Shown: positions 25,768 through 36,103, numbered from the stretch's first letter. The stretch: DNA of 64,000 bases from Rhizobium rhizoryzae (GCF_011046895.1 NZ_CP049250.1:3074501-3138500), one strand, 5' to 3'. Made by a program: numbers and translations. The notes: a model not told the origin generated them from the sequence alone.

Positions 25768-27168
25768 ATGGCCAAGGCAAAAACCCAATTCGTCTGCCAG
25801 AACTGCGGCACGGTGCACACGCGCTGGGCCGGGAAGTGCGATGGATGCGGCGAATGGAACACGATCATCGAGGATGATCCCCTCGGCGGCATCGGCGGGG
25901 GTCCGGGCAAGACACCCAAGAAGGGCCGTGCCGTTGCGCTGACAACGCTTTCCGGGGAGACCGAAGAAGCGCCTCGCGTTCAAACGGGCATCAGCGAGCT
26001 GGATCGCGTGACTGGCGGCGGTTTCGTGAGGGGATCTGCGGTGCTGGTCGGCGGCGATCCCGGCATCGGCAAATCTACTCTGCTCATGCAGGCGGCTGCG
26101 GCCCTCTCCAGACGCGGGCACCGAATCATCTATGTCTCGGGGGAAGAGGCCGTGGCGCAGGTGAGGCTTCGGGCGCAACGCCTTGGGGCGGCGTCCACCG
26201 ATGTGCTTCTGGCTGCCGAAACCAATGTGGAAGATATCCTCGCCACGCTTGCCGAGGGCAAGCGGCCAGACCTCGTCATCATCGATTCCATCCAGACACT
26301 GTGGAGCGACATTGTCGATTCGGCACCCGGTACGGTGACGCAGGTGCGCACGGGTGTTCAGGCCATGATCCGGTTTGCCAAGCAGACCGGTGCCGCCATG
26401 GTTCTGGTGGGCCATGTGACCAAGGAGGGTCAGATTGCCGGACCGCGCGTTGTGGAGCACATGGTGGACGCCGTTCTCTATTTCGAAGGCGATCGCGGCC
26501 ACCACTACCGGATCCTGCGGACGGTGAAGAACCGCTTCGGACCGACCGACGAGATCGGCGTCTTCGAAATGTCCGATAAGGGCCTGCGGGAAGTGACAAA
26601 CCCATCCGAACTTTTCCTGGGCGAACGCAATACCAAGGCCCCCGGAGCCGCTGTGTTTGCCGGAATGGAGGGAACGCGTCCAGTTCTGGTTGAGGTTCAG
26701 GCCCTCGTAGCGCCAACGTCGCTTGGCACGGCGCGCCGTGCAGTGGTCGGATGGGATGGCTCCCGTCTCGCCATGATCCTGGCGGTTCTGGAGGCGCATT
26801 GTGGCGTTCGGCTCGGACAACACGATGTCTATCTGAACGTGGCCGGTGGATACAGGATCAGCGAACCGGCTGCGGACGTTGCCGTGGCTGCGGCCCTCGT
26901 ATCGTCGCTTGCCAGCACGCCCTTGCCCGTCGATTCGGTCTTCTTCGGTGAGGTGAGCCTTTCGGGAGCGGTGCGTCCTGTTTCACAAACCGCGCAACGT
27001 CTGAAGGAAGCGGAAAAGCTTGGTTTTGCACGCGCGACACTGCCTTCATCCTCTGCCGAACTGCCGAAGGGTCGCAAAGGCCTGACCGAAATCGAGGGGC
27101 TACCCGATCTCGTGGTGCAGATTGCAGGCTCCGCGCGCAAGCTCGGCAAGCAGACAGATGAGGATTGA
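25768..27168 (+). CDS. radA: DNA repair protein RadA (Sms)
   Basis: 466 aa from ATG at 25768 (MAKAKTQFVCQNCGTVHTRW); a GTG 11 codons upstream is an alternative. RadA is a RecA-related ATPase that drives branch migration of recombination intermediates. N-terminal C4 zinc finger (CQNC...CDGC), RecA-like domain with Walker A GGDPGIGKSTLL, Walker B DLVIIDSIQTLW, the RadA-specific KNRFG motif (TVKNRFGPTDE) and a C-terminal Lon-protease-like domain (QHDVYLNVAGGYRISEPAAD, DSVFFGEVSLSGAVRPV). Complete. Confidence 0.96.
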   Translation: MAKAKTQFVCQNCGTVHTRWAGKCDGCGEWNTIIEDDPLGGIGGGPGKTPKKGRAVALTTLSGETEEAPRVQTGISELDRVTGGGFVRGSAVLVGGDPGIGKSTLLMQAAAALSRRGHRIIYVSGEEAVAQVRLRAQRLGAASTDVLLAAETNVEDILATLAEGKRPDLVIIDSIQTLWSDIVDSAPGTVTQVRTGVQAMIRFAKQTGAAMVLVGHVTKEGQIAGPRVVEHMVDAVLYFEGDRGHHYRILRTVKNRFGPTDEIGVFEMSDKGLREVTNPSELFLGERNTKAPGAAVFAGMEGTRPVLVEVQALVAPTSLGTARRAVVGWDGSRLAMILAVLEAHCGVRLGQHDVYLNVAGGYRISEPAADVAVAAALVSSLASTPLPVDSVFFGEVSLSGAVRPVSQTAQRLKEAEKLGFARATLPSSSAELPKGRKGLTEIEGLPDLVVQIAGSARKLGKQTDED

Positions 27169-27291
27169 TCTTCCCCCGGCGTCGCCACTGTTGTAAGAGG
27201 TGCGCAAAATTCTTGCCTTTCTGCGGAGTTCCGCTAAGGCCACATCATGCATCCCCGCCGCGGGACCGATCAGTCTTGGAGTAGATCATCT

Positions 27292-27873
27292 ATGCCCATC
27301 ACGATTTTTGACGGCATTGTTCTTGGCGTCACGCTGTTTTCGGCGGTTCTCGCCATGGTTCGCGGCTTTTCCCGCGAAGTGCTGTCCATCGCAAGCTGGG
27401 CCGGCTCCATCGCTGCAGCCTATTATCTGCACCCGCTGCTCTTGCCCTATGCCAAGAATTATACAGCCGACGACCGTATCGCTCTTGCCGGGTCCGCAGG
27501 CGTCATCTTTCTCGTTGCGCTGATCATCATCACTTTCATTACGACACGCATTGCCGATTTCATCATCGACAGCCGGATCGGGGCGCTGGATCGCACGCTC
27601 GGCTTCTTGTTTGGGGCAGCGCGCGGCATTCTGCTGCTCGTCGTTGCCGTCGCCTTCTGGAACTGGCTGGTCGATGTCAGGTCGCAACCTGCCTGGGTTA
27701 CGCAAGCCAAGTCCAAGCCGTTCCTGGATACGCTCGTTGCGCGGCTTGAGACCGTTCTGCCAACGGATATCGAACCTCAGATCCGCGCGCGCATCCTGGG
27801 ACGTGGCGAGGCGAAGGGTAATGAGGCGGCTCCGTCTGACGAAGCTCCGAACGCACCTGTTACAAATAATTGA
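27292..27873 (+). CDS. cvpA: CvpA family membrane protein
   Basis: 193 aa from ATG at 27292 (MPITIFDGIVLGVTLFSAVL). Four membrane helices, the Colicin V production protein family; FSREVLSIASWAGSIAAAYY and RTLGFLFGAARGILLLVVAV are characteristic. The C-terminus is hydrophilic, Glu/Ala-rich. In many proteobacteria cvpA precedes purF, as here; in other species CvpA supports envelope integrity, but its molecular role is not settled. Confidence 0.9.
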   Translation: MPITIFDGIVLGVTLFSAVLAMVRGFSREVLSIASWAGSIAAAYYLHPLLLPYAKNYTADDRIALAGSAGVIFLVALIIITFITTRIADFIIDSRIGALDRTLGFLFGAARGILLLVVAVAFWNWLVDVRSQPAWVTQAKSKPFLDTLVARLETVLPTDIEPQIRARILGRGEAKGNEAAPSDEAPNAPVTNN

Positions 27874-27933
27874 CGAACCTGGACTACCGAGGGAAGCCAA
27901 AAGCCTCCATTTGTGTTACAACCCCATGACAGA

Positions 27934-27986
27934 AGGCCGGATGATGTTCCTTGCGAACCCTACCGGCCTCTTTCAGTTTTTTCTGA
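27934..27986 (+). terminator. Hairpin with T-rich tail between cvpA and purF
   Basis: Stem AGGCCGG/CCGGCCT (7 bp) with a 22-base loop, followed by CTTTCAGTTTTTTC. May be the cvpA terminator or an attenuator in front of purF; the loop is long and the T-run is 7 bases away, so a weak call. Confidence 0.4.
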
Positions 27987-28004
27987 GTTGGCAAGGACCT
28001 GCAG

Positions 28005-29495
28005 ATGAATCAGCCGGTTTCGCATGACGCATTCCATGATCTTGATGGTGACACCCTGCATGAAGAATGCGGCGTGTTTGGTATTCTCGGTCATCCCGAT
28101 GCAGCAACACTGACAGCCCTCGGCCTGCATGCCTTGCAGCATCGTGGTCAGGAAGCAGCGGGTATCGTGTGCTTCGATGGAACACAGTTCCATACTGAAA
28201 AGCATATGGGTCTGGTGGGAGACCACTACACCAACCCCGCAACGCTGGCGAAACTGCCGGGCGACATGGCGATTGGCCACACGCGCTATTCGACGACCGG
28301 CGAAGTTGCTCTGCGCAACGTACAACCGCTGTTTGCAGAACTCGAAGTCGGCGGCATTGCGGTCGCCCATAACGGCAATTTCACCAATGGCCTTACCCTG
28401 CGTCGCCAGTTGATAGCCGGTGGCGCCATCTGTCAGTCCACGTCCGATACGGAAGTGGTTCTGCACCTCATCGCCCGCTCCCGCTATACATCGACAACGG
28501 ATCGCTTCATCGATGCCATCCGCCAGATGGAAGGCGGCTATTCGATGCTGGCGCTGACCCGCACGAAGCTGATTGCCGCACGCGACCCCACGGGCATCCG
28601 TCCGCTGGTCATGGGTGAACTCGACGGCAAGCCGATCTTCTGCTCGGAAACCTGTGCGCTCGATATCATCGGCGCGAAATACGTCCGTGACGTCGAGAAC
28701 GGCGAGATCATCATTTGCGAAATCCAGCCGGATGGCTCGATCGAGATCGATTCGCGCAAGTCTCCGACAGCGCAGCCGGAACGCCTCTGCCTGTTCGAAT
28801 ACGTGTATTTCGCCCGTCCGGATTCGGTCGTCGGCGGTCGCAGCGTCTATGTCGCCCGCAAGAACATGGGCATCAATCTCGCCAAGGAAGCGCCGGTCGA
28901 GGCTGATGTCGTGGTGCCCGTGCCGGATGGCGGCACACCAGCAGCCCTTGGCTATGCGCAGGAAAGCGGCATTCCATTCGAATACGGCATCATCCGCAAT
29001 CATTATGTCGGCCGTACATTCATCGAACCGACGCAGCAGATCCGCGCCTTCGGCGTGAAGCTGAAGCATTCGGCCAATCGGGCGATGATCGAAGGCAAGC
29101 GCGTCGTGCTGGTGGATGATTCCATCGTTCGCGGCACGACGTCGCTGAAGATCGTGCAGATGATCCGCGATGCGGGCGCCAAGGAAGTGCACTTGCGTGT
29201 TGCCAGCCCGATGATTTTCCATCCGGATTTCTACGGTATTGATACGCCAGATGCGGAAAAGCTTCTGGCAAATCAATATGACGGCGTGGAAGCCATGTGC
29301 CGCTATATCGGCGCAGACAGCCTGCAGTTCCTTTCCATCAACGGTCTCTATCGTGCCGTTGGCGGTGAAGACCGTAACCCGGCCCGTCCGCAATTTACCG
29401 ACCACTACTTTACCGGCGACTATCCGACGCGCCTGCTTGACAAAGCAGCCGAGACGATGGGACGGAAGGTTTCGGTTCTCGCCAGCAACGGCTGA
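28005..29495 (+). CDS. purF: Amidophosphoribosyltransferase PurF
   Basis: 496 aa. First committed step of purine synthesis: PRPP + glutamine to phosphoribosylamine. The N-terminal Ntn glutaminase begins at Cys22 after a propeptide (LHEECGVFGILGH), with GLHALQHRGQEAAGIV, TRYSTTGE and AHNGNFTN. The phosphoribosyltransferase domain has the PRPP loop RVVLVDDSIVRGTTS. No iron-sulfur-type Cys pattern is evident in the C-terminal part. AAGGAC precedes the start. Followed by a perfect 11-bp hairpin. Confidence 0.97.
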   Translation: MNQPVSHDAFHDLDGDTLHEECGVFGILGHPDAATLTALGLHALQHRGQEAAGIVCFDGTQFHTEKHMGLVGDHYTNPATLAKLPGDMAIGHTRYSTTGEVALRNVQPLFAELEVGGIAVAHNGNFTNGLTLRRQLIAGGAICQSTSDTEVVLHLIARSRYTSTTDRFIDAIRQMEGGYSMLALTRTKLIAARDPTGIRPLVMGELDGKPIFCSETCALDIIGAKYVRDVENGEIIICEIQPDGSIEIDSRKSPTAQPERLCLFEYVYFARPDSVVGGRSVYVARKNMGINLAKEAPVEADVVVPVPDGGTPAALGYAQESGIPFEYGIIRNHYVGRTFIEPTQQIRAFGVKLKHSANRAMIEGKRVVLVDDSIVRGTTSLKIVQMIRDAGAKEVHLRVASPMIFHPDFYGIDTPDAEKLLANQYDGVEAMCRYIGADSLQFLSINGLYRAVGGEDRNPARPQFTDHYFTGDYPTRLLDKAAETMGRKVSVLASNG

Positions 29496-29499
29496 GACA

Positions 29500-29529
29500 A
29501 TCCGGCAGAGCGGATCGCCTCTGCCGGAT
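29500..29529 (+). terminator. Perfect 11-bp hairpin between purF and the SDR gene
   Basis: ATCCGGCAGAG/CTCTGCCGGAT with an 8-base loop. Followed by CATTCAT rather than a T-run, so it is a weak intrinsic terminator or an mRNA 3'-end stabiliser. Confidence 0.5.
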
Positions 29530-29548
29530 CATTCATAGTGGGACGGAT

Positions 29549-30289
29549 ATGAGCATTGACTTGAAGGGCAGGATCGCGCTGGTCACCGGCGCGTCGCGTG
29601 GTATCGGCTATTTCACGGCACTGGCGCTCGCCAAAGCCGGTGCGCATGTGATTGCCTGTGCACGCACGGTGGGCGGCCTTGAAGAACTGGACGATGCCAT
29701 TCAGGCGGCAGGCGGCACGGCGACCCTCGTTCCCTTCGACATCACAGACATGCAAGCAATCGACCGGCTGGGCGCTTCGATTTTCGAACGCTGGGGCAAG
29801 CTGGACATTCTGGTCGCCAACGCCGGTATTCTGGGCGTCATTTCCCCACTCGGCCATGTCGAAGCAAAGGTCTTCGAGAAGGTCATGCTGACCAACGTCA
29901 CTGCGACATGGCGGCTCATTCGCTCGGTCGAACCGCTTCTTTTGAAGTCGGATGCGGGGCGTGCACTGCTGCTTTCCTCTGGCGTTGCCAATGATGCTCG
30001 TGCTTTCTGGGGTGCCTATGCCACCAGCAAGGCGGCTGTCGAAATGCTGGGGCGCACCTGGGCGGCGGAAACCTCGCATACCAAGCTCTGCGTCAACAAC
30101 GTCAATCCTGGAGCCACCCGCACAGCTATGCGGGCGCAGGCCATGCCAGGTGAAGATCCAAAAACCGTTCCCCACCCATCCGAAGTCGCGGAAAAGCTCC
30201 TGCCGCTCTGTGCGCCGGACATGACGGAAACAGGCCGTCTCTATGTTGTTCGCGAGGGTAAATTCGTAGATTATAAATTGCCGGAATAA
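29549..30289 (+). CDS. Short-chain dehydrogenase/reductase
   Basis: 246 aa. NAD(P)-binding TGASRGIGYFTA, NAG motif (VANAGILG), active-site Ser in LLLSSGVAND and the YxxxK pair in WGAYATSKAAVEML. The catalytic core is intact; substrate not predictable. It is commonly found just after purF in rhizobia. A short hairpin GCCGGA/TCCGGC (30280-30296) overlaps its stop codon. The EamA gene starts 30 bases downstream. Confidence 0.9.
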   Translation: MSIDLKGRIALVTGASRGIGYFTALALAKAGAHVIACARTVGGLEELDDAIQAAGGTATLVPFDITDMQAIDRLGASIFERWGKLDILVANAGILGVISPLGHVEAKVFEKVMLTNVTATWRLIRSVEPLLLKSDAGRALLLSSGVANDARAFWGAYATSKAAVEMLGRTWAAETSHTKLCVNNVNPGATRTAMRAQAMPGEDPKTVPHPSEVAEKLLPLCAPDMTETGRLYVVREGKFVDYKLPE

Positions 30290-30318
30290 CTCCGGCAGCC
30301 TCGTTTCAGACAGTCCTC

Positions 30319-31206
30319 ATGCGCCCTCGCGACATCCTGATTTACATTTTTCTTTCAGTCGCATGGGGTCTGTCCTTCCTGCTGCTGCTGCATGTCATTG
30401 CTGCCTTCGGCTGGGTCGGATCGGTAACATTCCGTTGTCTGCTGGCGGGGGCGCTTCTGCTGGGTATCTCGCGAGTTATGGGACGCAAGCTGCGGTTCCC
30501 GGCGAGCTGGAGGCCGCTCGCCGTTGTCGGTGCGACAACAGTCGCCGGACAGCTCATCGGCATTTCCTACGCCACGCCGCTGATCGGCACCGCCATGGCG
30601 GCGATCTTCGTCGCCACGATACCCCTGTTCTCCATGGTCATTGCAAGAGTGTGGGGAACGGAGCTCATCACGCCTTCGCGCGTTGCCGGGCTTGCTCTGG
30701 GAACCATTGGCATCATCATGCTCGTCGGCTTTCCGGCGGTGCCTGTCGACAGGAATTTCATTCTCGGCTGCGTTGCGATGGTCTTCAGCACCTTCTGCGC
30801 GGCCTTTGGCAGCAATTATGCCAGCCGCTACCTGAGCGACACCGGCCCTTGGGAAGTGACGATCGGCGCCTTCCTGTTCGGCGGGGTCATGGCGCTGCCG
30901 CTCCTGTTTCTCGTTCCGGTTCCGGGCGTGCCGCACGCCATCGATTATCTCTATCTGCTCGTTCAGGCCGGCGTGATGAGCGCCCTCACCTATGTGCTGT
31001 ATTTCGGCCTCGTCAGCAGCATTGGCGCCACGCGCGCAATCAGTGTGGAGTTCGTGGTCACAGTGATTGCGGTGCTTGTGGGAGCCTTCGCACTCAATGA
31101 ACCCATCACCATCCTGCAATTCATCGGTGGTGCGGTTATCATTGCAGGATGTGCACTGGTACTCGGTATTTTTCCCGCCAAGGACAAGATCCCGCTTCAG
31201 CCTTGA
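30319..31206 (+). CDS. DMT family (EamA) transporter
   Basis: 295 aa with ten hydrophobic helices in two EamA repeats (about 5-140 and 150-285). Motifs such as FLSVAWGLSFLLL, ALGTIGIIMLVGFP and EPITILQFIGGAVIIAGCAL fit the drug/metabolite transporter superfamily, probably exporting an amino acid or other metabolite. No specific substrate can be assigned. Probably co-transcribed with the SDR gene. Confidence 0.88.
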   Translation: MRPRDILIYIFLSVAWGLSFLLLLHVIAAFGWVGSVTFRCLLAGALLLGISRVMGRKLRFPASWRPLAVVGATTVAGQLIGISYATPLIGTAMAAIFVATIPLFSMVIARVWGTELITPSRVAGLALGTIGIIMLVGFPAVPVDRNFILGCVAMVFSTFCAAFGSNYASRYLSDTGPWEVTIGAFLFGGVMALPLLFLVPVPGVPHAIDYLYLLVQAGVMSALTYVLYFGLVSSIGATRAISVEFVVTVIAVLVGAFALNEPITILQFIGGAVIIAGCALVLGIFPAKDKIPLQP

Positions 31207-31289
31207 GCTTCTCTCGCGCGCCTGCGGCCCGCTAGAAAGAATATTCTGTCGGGATCGGATCCGGCGAACGTTTGCGCCTTGACGCCCCC

Positions 31290-31318
31290 TTGACCATCCC
31301 TGCCTGTCGCGCCATAAG
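31290..31318 (+). promoter_or_regulatory. Promoter of the cysS leader
   Basis: TTGACC (preceded by C, so CTTGAC), 17-base spacer, CATAAG. Predicted start at about 31324-31326, only 2-4 bases before the ATG of the Cys-rich leader ORF, which would make that ORF nearly leaderless. Confidence 0.6.
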
Positions 31319-31327
31319 CTTTGCCCC

Positions 31328-31375
31328 ATGAACAAGGCCAACTGCTGCATCATTTGCGGGATTATTATTCGCTAG
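31328..31375 (+). CDS. Cysteine-rich leader peptide of cysS (15 aa)
   Basis: ATG...TAG encodes [15 protein letters not shown]: three TGC codons in 15 (positions 6, 7, 10), and three consecutive Ile codons. It lies between the promoter and cysS, 98 bases before the cysS start. No ribosome-binding site is visible, consistent with leaderless translation as reported for the rhizobial trpL peptide. A ribosome slowed at the Cys codons would report Cys-tRNA(Cys) shortage, the product of the CysS enzyme encoded downstream. Not a known family to me. It could be chance, but the concentration of Cys codons in front of cysS argues for an attenuator. Confidence 0.6.
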   Translation: MNKANCCIICGIIIR

Positions 31376-31387
31376 CGTTTCGCTGGC

Positions 31388-31468
31388 CTGGCCGTTCTCG
31401 TCTCTCGAAATTCCAAGAAGACAAGGGAACCGGTTCCGGCCGGTGGGTGAATTTCATTCGGGAGAGAC
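31388..31468 (+). promoter_or_regulatory. cysS leader RNA: helix partly sequestering the ribosome-binding site, with alternative fold
   Basis: Bases 31400-31406 (GTCTCTC) pair with 31462-31468 (GAGAGAC), and 31407-31413 (GAAATTC) with 31449-31455 (GAATTTC): 14 bp with one 6-base bulge on the 3' side. The 3' arm includes most of the cysS ribosome-binding site GGGAGAG (31460-31466). The loop holds ACCGG/CCGGT (31429-31433, 31440-31444). An alternative, 31388-31394 (CTGGCCG) with 31437-31443 (CGGCCGG), competes with the inner hairpin and would strain the outer helix. There is no U-run, so control would be translational. Confidence 0.6.
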
Positions 31469-31473
31469 TGTCC

Positions 31474-32859
31474 ATGAGCCTCAAGCTCAAGCTTTACAAC
31501 ACGCTGACCCGCGAGAAGGCTGAATTTCAGCCAATCGACCCGAGCAATGTGCGCATGTATGTCTGCGGCCCCACCGTTTATGATTTCGCGCATATCGGCA
31601 ATGCGCGCCCCGTCATCGTATTCGACGTGCTGTTTCGTCTGCTTCGTCATGTCTATGGCGAGCCTCAGGTGACCTATGCCCGCAACATCACCGACGTGGA
31701 TGACAAGATCAACGCGCGTGCCCTGCGCGATCATCCGGGCCTCGATCTGAACGAGGCGATCCGGCTGGTGACGGAACGGACCGAGAAGCAGTTTCAGGCG
31801 GATGTGACTGCCCTCGGCTGCCTTGAACCGACCGTCCAGCCGCGCGCAACCGATAACATTGCCCAGATGATCGGCATCATCGAGAAGCTGATCGAGCGCG
31901 GCCACGCCTATGCGGCAGAGGGCGAGGTTCTCTTTGATACCCGCTCCATGAGCGATTACGGCCAGCTTTCCAAGCGTCCGCTGGATGAGCAGCAGGCAGG
32001 AGCACGCATAGCGGTCGATGCCCACAAGAAAAATCCCGGCGACTTCGTGCTGTGGAAGGCGTCCAGCGAAAGCGAACCCGGCTGGCCAAGCCCCTGGGGC
32101 CGTGGCCGTCCCGGCTGGCATATCGAATGCTCAGCCATGAGTGCCCGTTATCTGGGCGAGACCTTCGACATCCACGGCGGTGGACTGGACCTCATCTTCC
32201 CGCATCATGAAAATGAAATCGCCCAGTCCCGTTGCGCGCACGGCACGCATGTGATGGCGAATGTGTGGATGCACAATGGCTTCGTGCAGGTCGAAGGCCG
32301 CAAGATGTCGAAGTCGGAAGGCAATTTCGTCACGATGAACGAGTTGCTGGAAACCGAGAAATTTGGTGGCCGCACATGGCCAGGCGAAGTTCTGCGGCTT
32401 GCCATGCTGATGACGCATTACCGCGAGCCGATCGACTTTTCCGTCAAGCGGCTGGAAGAGGCAGAACGCCTTCTGGCCAAATGGCCGGTGGTCGAGGTCG
32501 GAAATGCCAAGCCTTGCGAAAACGTACTGGATGCATTGGCGGATGACCTGAACACCGTCGCAGCCGTCCAGGCCATCCATGCACTGGCGCAGGCCTCGCA
32601 TTCGGATGAAGATGCGAAGGCACGCTTTGCGGCTTCTGCCAATCTGCTGGGGCTGCTGCCAAAGGCAACGGAAGTCGACGAAGCCATTGCCGCGGGCATT
32701 GATGCACTTGTCGAAATGCGGCTCGAACTTCTCAAGGCAAAGAATTTTGCCGAGGCCGACCGCATTCGCGATGAACTTGCCGCCAAGGGCATTCAGCTCA
32801 AGGATGGCAAGGCCAAGGATACCGGCGAGCGTGTGACCACGTGGGACATGAAGCGCTGA
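31474..32859 (+). CDS. cysS: Cysteinyl-tRNA synthetase
   Basis: 461 aa from ATG at 31474 ([20 protein letters not shown]), preceded by GGGAGAG; the in-frame upstream region is leader, not protein. Charges tRNA(Cys) with cysteine in the cytoplasm. Zinc-binding Cys31 in [17 protein letters not shown] motif HIGNARP at residue 40; [19 protein letters not shown] at 277-281. The tail ([20 protein letters not shown]) is the usual C-terminal anticodon-contact segment. The upstream Cys-rich ORF and RNA helix suggest control by cysteine supply. Confidence 0.97.
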   Translation: MSLKLKLYNTLTREKAEFQPIDPSNVRMYVCGPTVYDFAHIGNARPVIVFDVLFRLLRHVYGEPQVTYARNITDVDDKINARALRDHPGLDLNEAIRLVTERTEKQFQADVTALGCLEPTVQPRATDNIAQMIGIIEKLIERGHAYAAEGEVLFDTRSMSDYGQLSKRPLDEQQAGARIAVDAHKKNPGDFVLWKASSESEPGWPSPWGRGRPGWHIECSAMSARYLGETFDIHGGGLDLIFPHHENEIAQSRCAHGTHVMANVWMHNGFVQVEGRKMSKSEGNFVTMNELLETEKFGGRTWPGEVLRLAMLMTHYREPIDFSVKRLEEAERLLAKWPVVEVGNAKPCENVLDALADDLNTVAAVQAIHALAQASHSDEDAKARFAASANLLGLLPKATEVDEAIAAGIDALVEMRLELLKAKNFAEADRIRDELAAKGIQLKDGKAKDTGERVTTWDMKR

Positions 32860-32874
32860 GAGGAAGACGGACCG

Positions 32875-32991
32875 ATGGCTGAGAACCCGAATACCAAAAT
32901 GCCGAAATGGCTGCTTTACGGGCTCATTGCAAAAGGTGTTCTGGTTGCCGCGATCACGATCGGCGTGGTTGCCTATGTACGTTTGAGGTAG
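32875..32991 (+). CDS. 38-aa single-pass membrane protein
   Basis: 38 aa starting MAENPNTKMPKWLLYGLIAK, then VLVAAITIGVVAYVRLR. One hydrophobic helix (about 13-34) with a Lys/Asn N-terminus and an Arg C-terminus. A good ribosome-binding site, GAGGAAG, precedes the ATG; it lies 15 bases after cysS and ends 7 bases before the GFA gene, so it fits tightly into the operon. I do not recognise a family; its function is unknown. Confidence 0.65.
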   Translation: MAENPNTKMPKWLLYGLIAKGVLVAAITIGVVAYVRLR

Positions 32992-32998
32992 GAGAGGC

Positions 32999-34418
<1,420 letters not shown>

Positions 34419-34486
34419 GGAATACGGTTTGCGGCCCGTTTTGGGCCCTCTGATTGAACGATTTGCGGCCCGGGGAGGCGCAACTG

Positions 34487-36103
34487 ATGAGCATGGAACG
34501 CATCTATCTTTTCGACACGACACTGCGTGACGGGCAGCAGACGCCCGGCATTGATTTCTCGGTCGAGGACAAGATCGCGATTTCGAAGCTGCTTGATGAA
34601 TTCGGCATCGATTATGTGGAAGGGGGCTACCCCGGCGCCAATCCAACTGACACCGCATTTTTCGCACGCAAGCAAACGCATGCGGCCAAATTCACCGCTT
34701 TCGGAATGACGAAACGTGCGGGGGTCTCGGCCGCAAACGATCCTGGTCTCGCCGCCCTCTTGCAATCGAAAACCGATGCGATCTGTCTTGTCGCAAAGAG
34801 CTGGGACTATCATGTCGCGGTCGCGCTTGGCTGCACGAACGAAGAGAATCTCGAATCGATCCGGGACAGCGTGAAGGCGGTGGTCGCATCGGGGCGGGAA
34901 TCGCTCATCGATTGCGAGCATTTCTTCGATGGCTACAAGGCAAACCCCGATTACGCCCTTGCCTGCGCCAAGTCCGCCTATGAGGCCGGTGCACGCTGGG
35001 TGGTGCTCTGCGACACCAATGGCGGCACGCAGCCGGACGAAGTGCGCAGAATCGTCTCCGCCGTCATCGCCTCCGGCATTCCCGGGACTTCGCTTGGCAT
35101 CCATGCGCATGACGATACGGGGCAGGCCATTGCCAATTCACTGGCGGCCGTTGAGGCGGGCGTGCGGCAGATCCAGGGAACGCTGAACGGCATCGGTGAG
35201 CGCTGCGGCAACGCAAACCTCATCACCCTCATCCCCACCCTCGCCTTGAAAAAGGTGTATTCGGACCGGTTCGAGACCGCGATCGATGCGGAACGCCTGA
35301 CGGGCCTGACGCGATTGTCCCACGCCTTCGATGAATTGCTGAACCGTTCACCTTATGCCCAGGCACCCTATGTCGGCGCATCCGCCTTCGCAACGAAGGC
35401 GGGCATTCATGCCTCCGCATTGCTCAAGGATCCCCGTACCTACGAGCATGTCGTGCCGGAAAGTGTCGGCAATTTCCGCAAGGTCATGGTGTCGGACCAG
35501 GGTGGCAAATCCAACTTCCTCAACGCGCTGAAGCGCATCGGGCTGGACGTTGCGAAGGATGACCCGCGCCTGGATACCTTGATTTCCATCGTCAAGGAGC
35601 GTGAGGCGCAAGGCTATGCCTATGAGGGTGCAGATGCGAGCTTCGAGCTTCTGGCGAGGCGCACTCTGGGCACAATTCCGCATTTCTTCGATATCGACGG
35701 TTTCCGCGTCATGGTGGAACGGCGCTTCGACGCCAACGGCCAGTTGAAGACTGTGTCCGAAGCTGTCGTTCGCCTGATCATCGATGGGCATCGCATCATG
35801 TCGGTGGCAGAGGGCGATGGTCCGGTCAACGCGCTGGACCTGGCGTTGCGCAAGGATCTCGGCAAATTCAACCGGGAGATCGAAGAACTCGAACTGGTAG
35901 ATTACAAGGTGCGCATTCTCAATGGCGGGACCGAGGCGATTACCCGCGTTCTCATCGAGTCCATGGACGGGGACGGAACCCGCTGGTGGACGGTCGGCGT
36001 TTCGGAAAACATCATCGATGCCTCCTTCCAGGCGCTGATCGACTCCATCATCTACAAGCTGATGAAGAACCGGCACATGGCCGGACGGCTGGCCGCCGAA
36101 TAG
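34487..36103 (+). CDS. cimA: (R)-citramalate synthase, CimA type
   Basis: 538 aa from ATG at 34487 (MSMERIYLFDTTLRDGQQTP), preceded by GGGGAGG. HMGL-like TIM barrel with DTTLRDGQQTPGIDFS, the metal-binding HAHDDTGQAIANSLAA and GTLNGIGERCGNANL, then a LeuA-type regulatory dimerisation domain (about 400-525, ending YKLMKNRHMAG). Condenses pyruvate and acetyl-CoA to citramalate, a threonine-independent entry to isoleucine. An alternative call is 2-isopropylmalate synthase-like; length and the motif SMDGDGTRWWTVGVSENIID (split) fit the citramalate synthase group. The role in this organism is inferred. Confidence 0.85.
   Translation: MSMERIYLFDTTLRDGQQTPGIDFSVEDKIAISKLLDEFGIDYVEGGYPGANPTDTAFFARKQTHAAKFTAFGMTKRAGVSAANDPGLAALLQSKTDAICLVAKSWDYHVAVALGCTNEENLESIRDSVKAVVASGRESLIDCEHFFDGYKANPDYALACAKSAYEAGARWVVLCDTNGGTQPDEVRRIVSAVIASGIPGTSLGIHAHDDTGQAIANSLAAVEAGVRQIQGTLNGIGERCGNANLITLIPTLALKKVYSDRFETAIDAERLTGLTRLSHAFDELLNRSPYAQAPYVGASAFATKAGIHASALLKDPRTYEHVVPESVGNFRKVMVSDQGGKSNFLNALKRIGLDVAKDDPRLDTLISIVKEREAQGYAYEGADASFELLARRTLGTIPHFFDIDGFRVMVERRFDANGQLKTVSEAVVRLIIDGHRIMSVAEGDGPVNALDLALRKDLGKFNREIEELELVDYKVRILNGGTEAITRVLIESMDGDGTRWWTVGVSENIIDASFQALIDSIIYKLMKNRHMAGRLAAE

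Noticed and set aside
27960..29405. 481-codon open frame on the - strand over purF
   Set aside because: Fully antisense to purF with its intact catalytic motifs; no plausible start or product.
31376..31473. T-box riboswitch in the cysS leader
   Set aside because: T-boxes are not expected in alphaproteobacteria, and I find no T-box sequence or terminator with U-run. The leader fits uORF-based control better.
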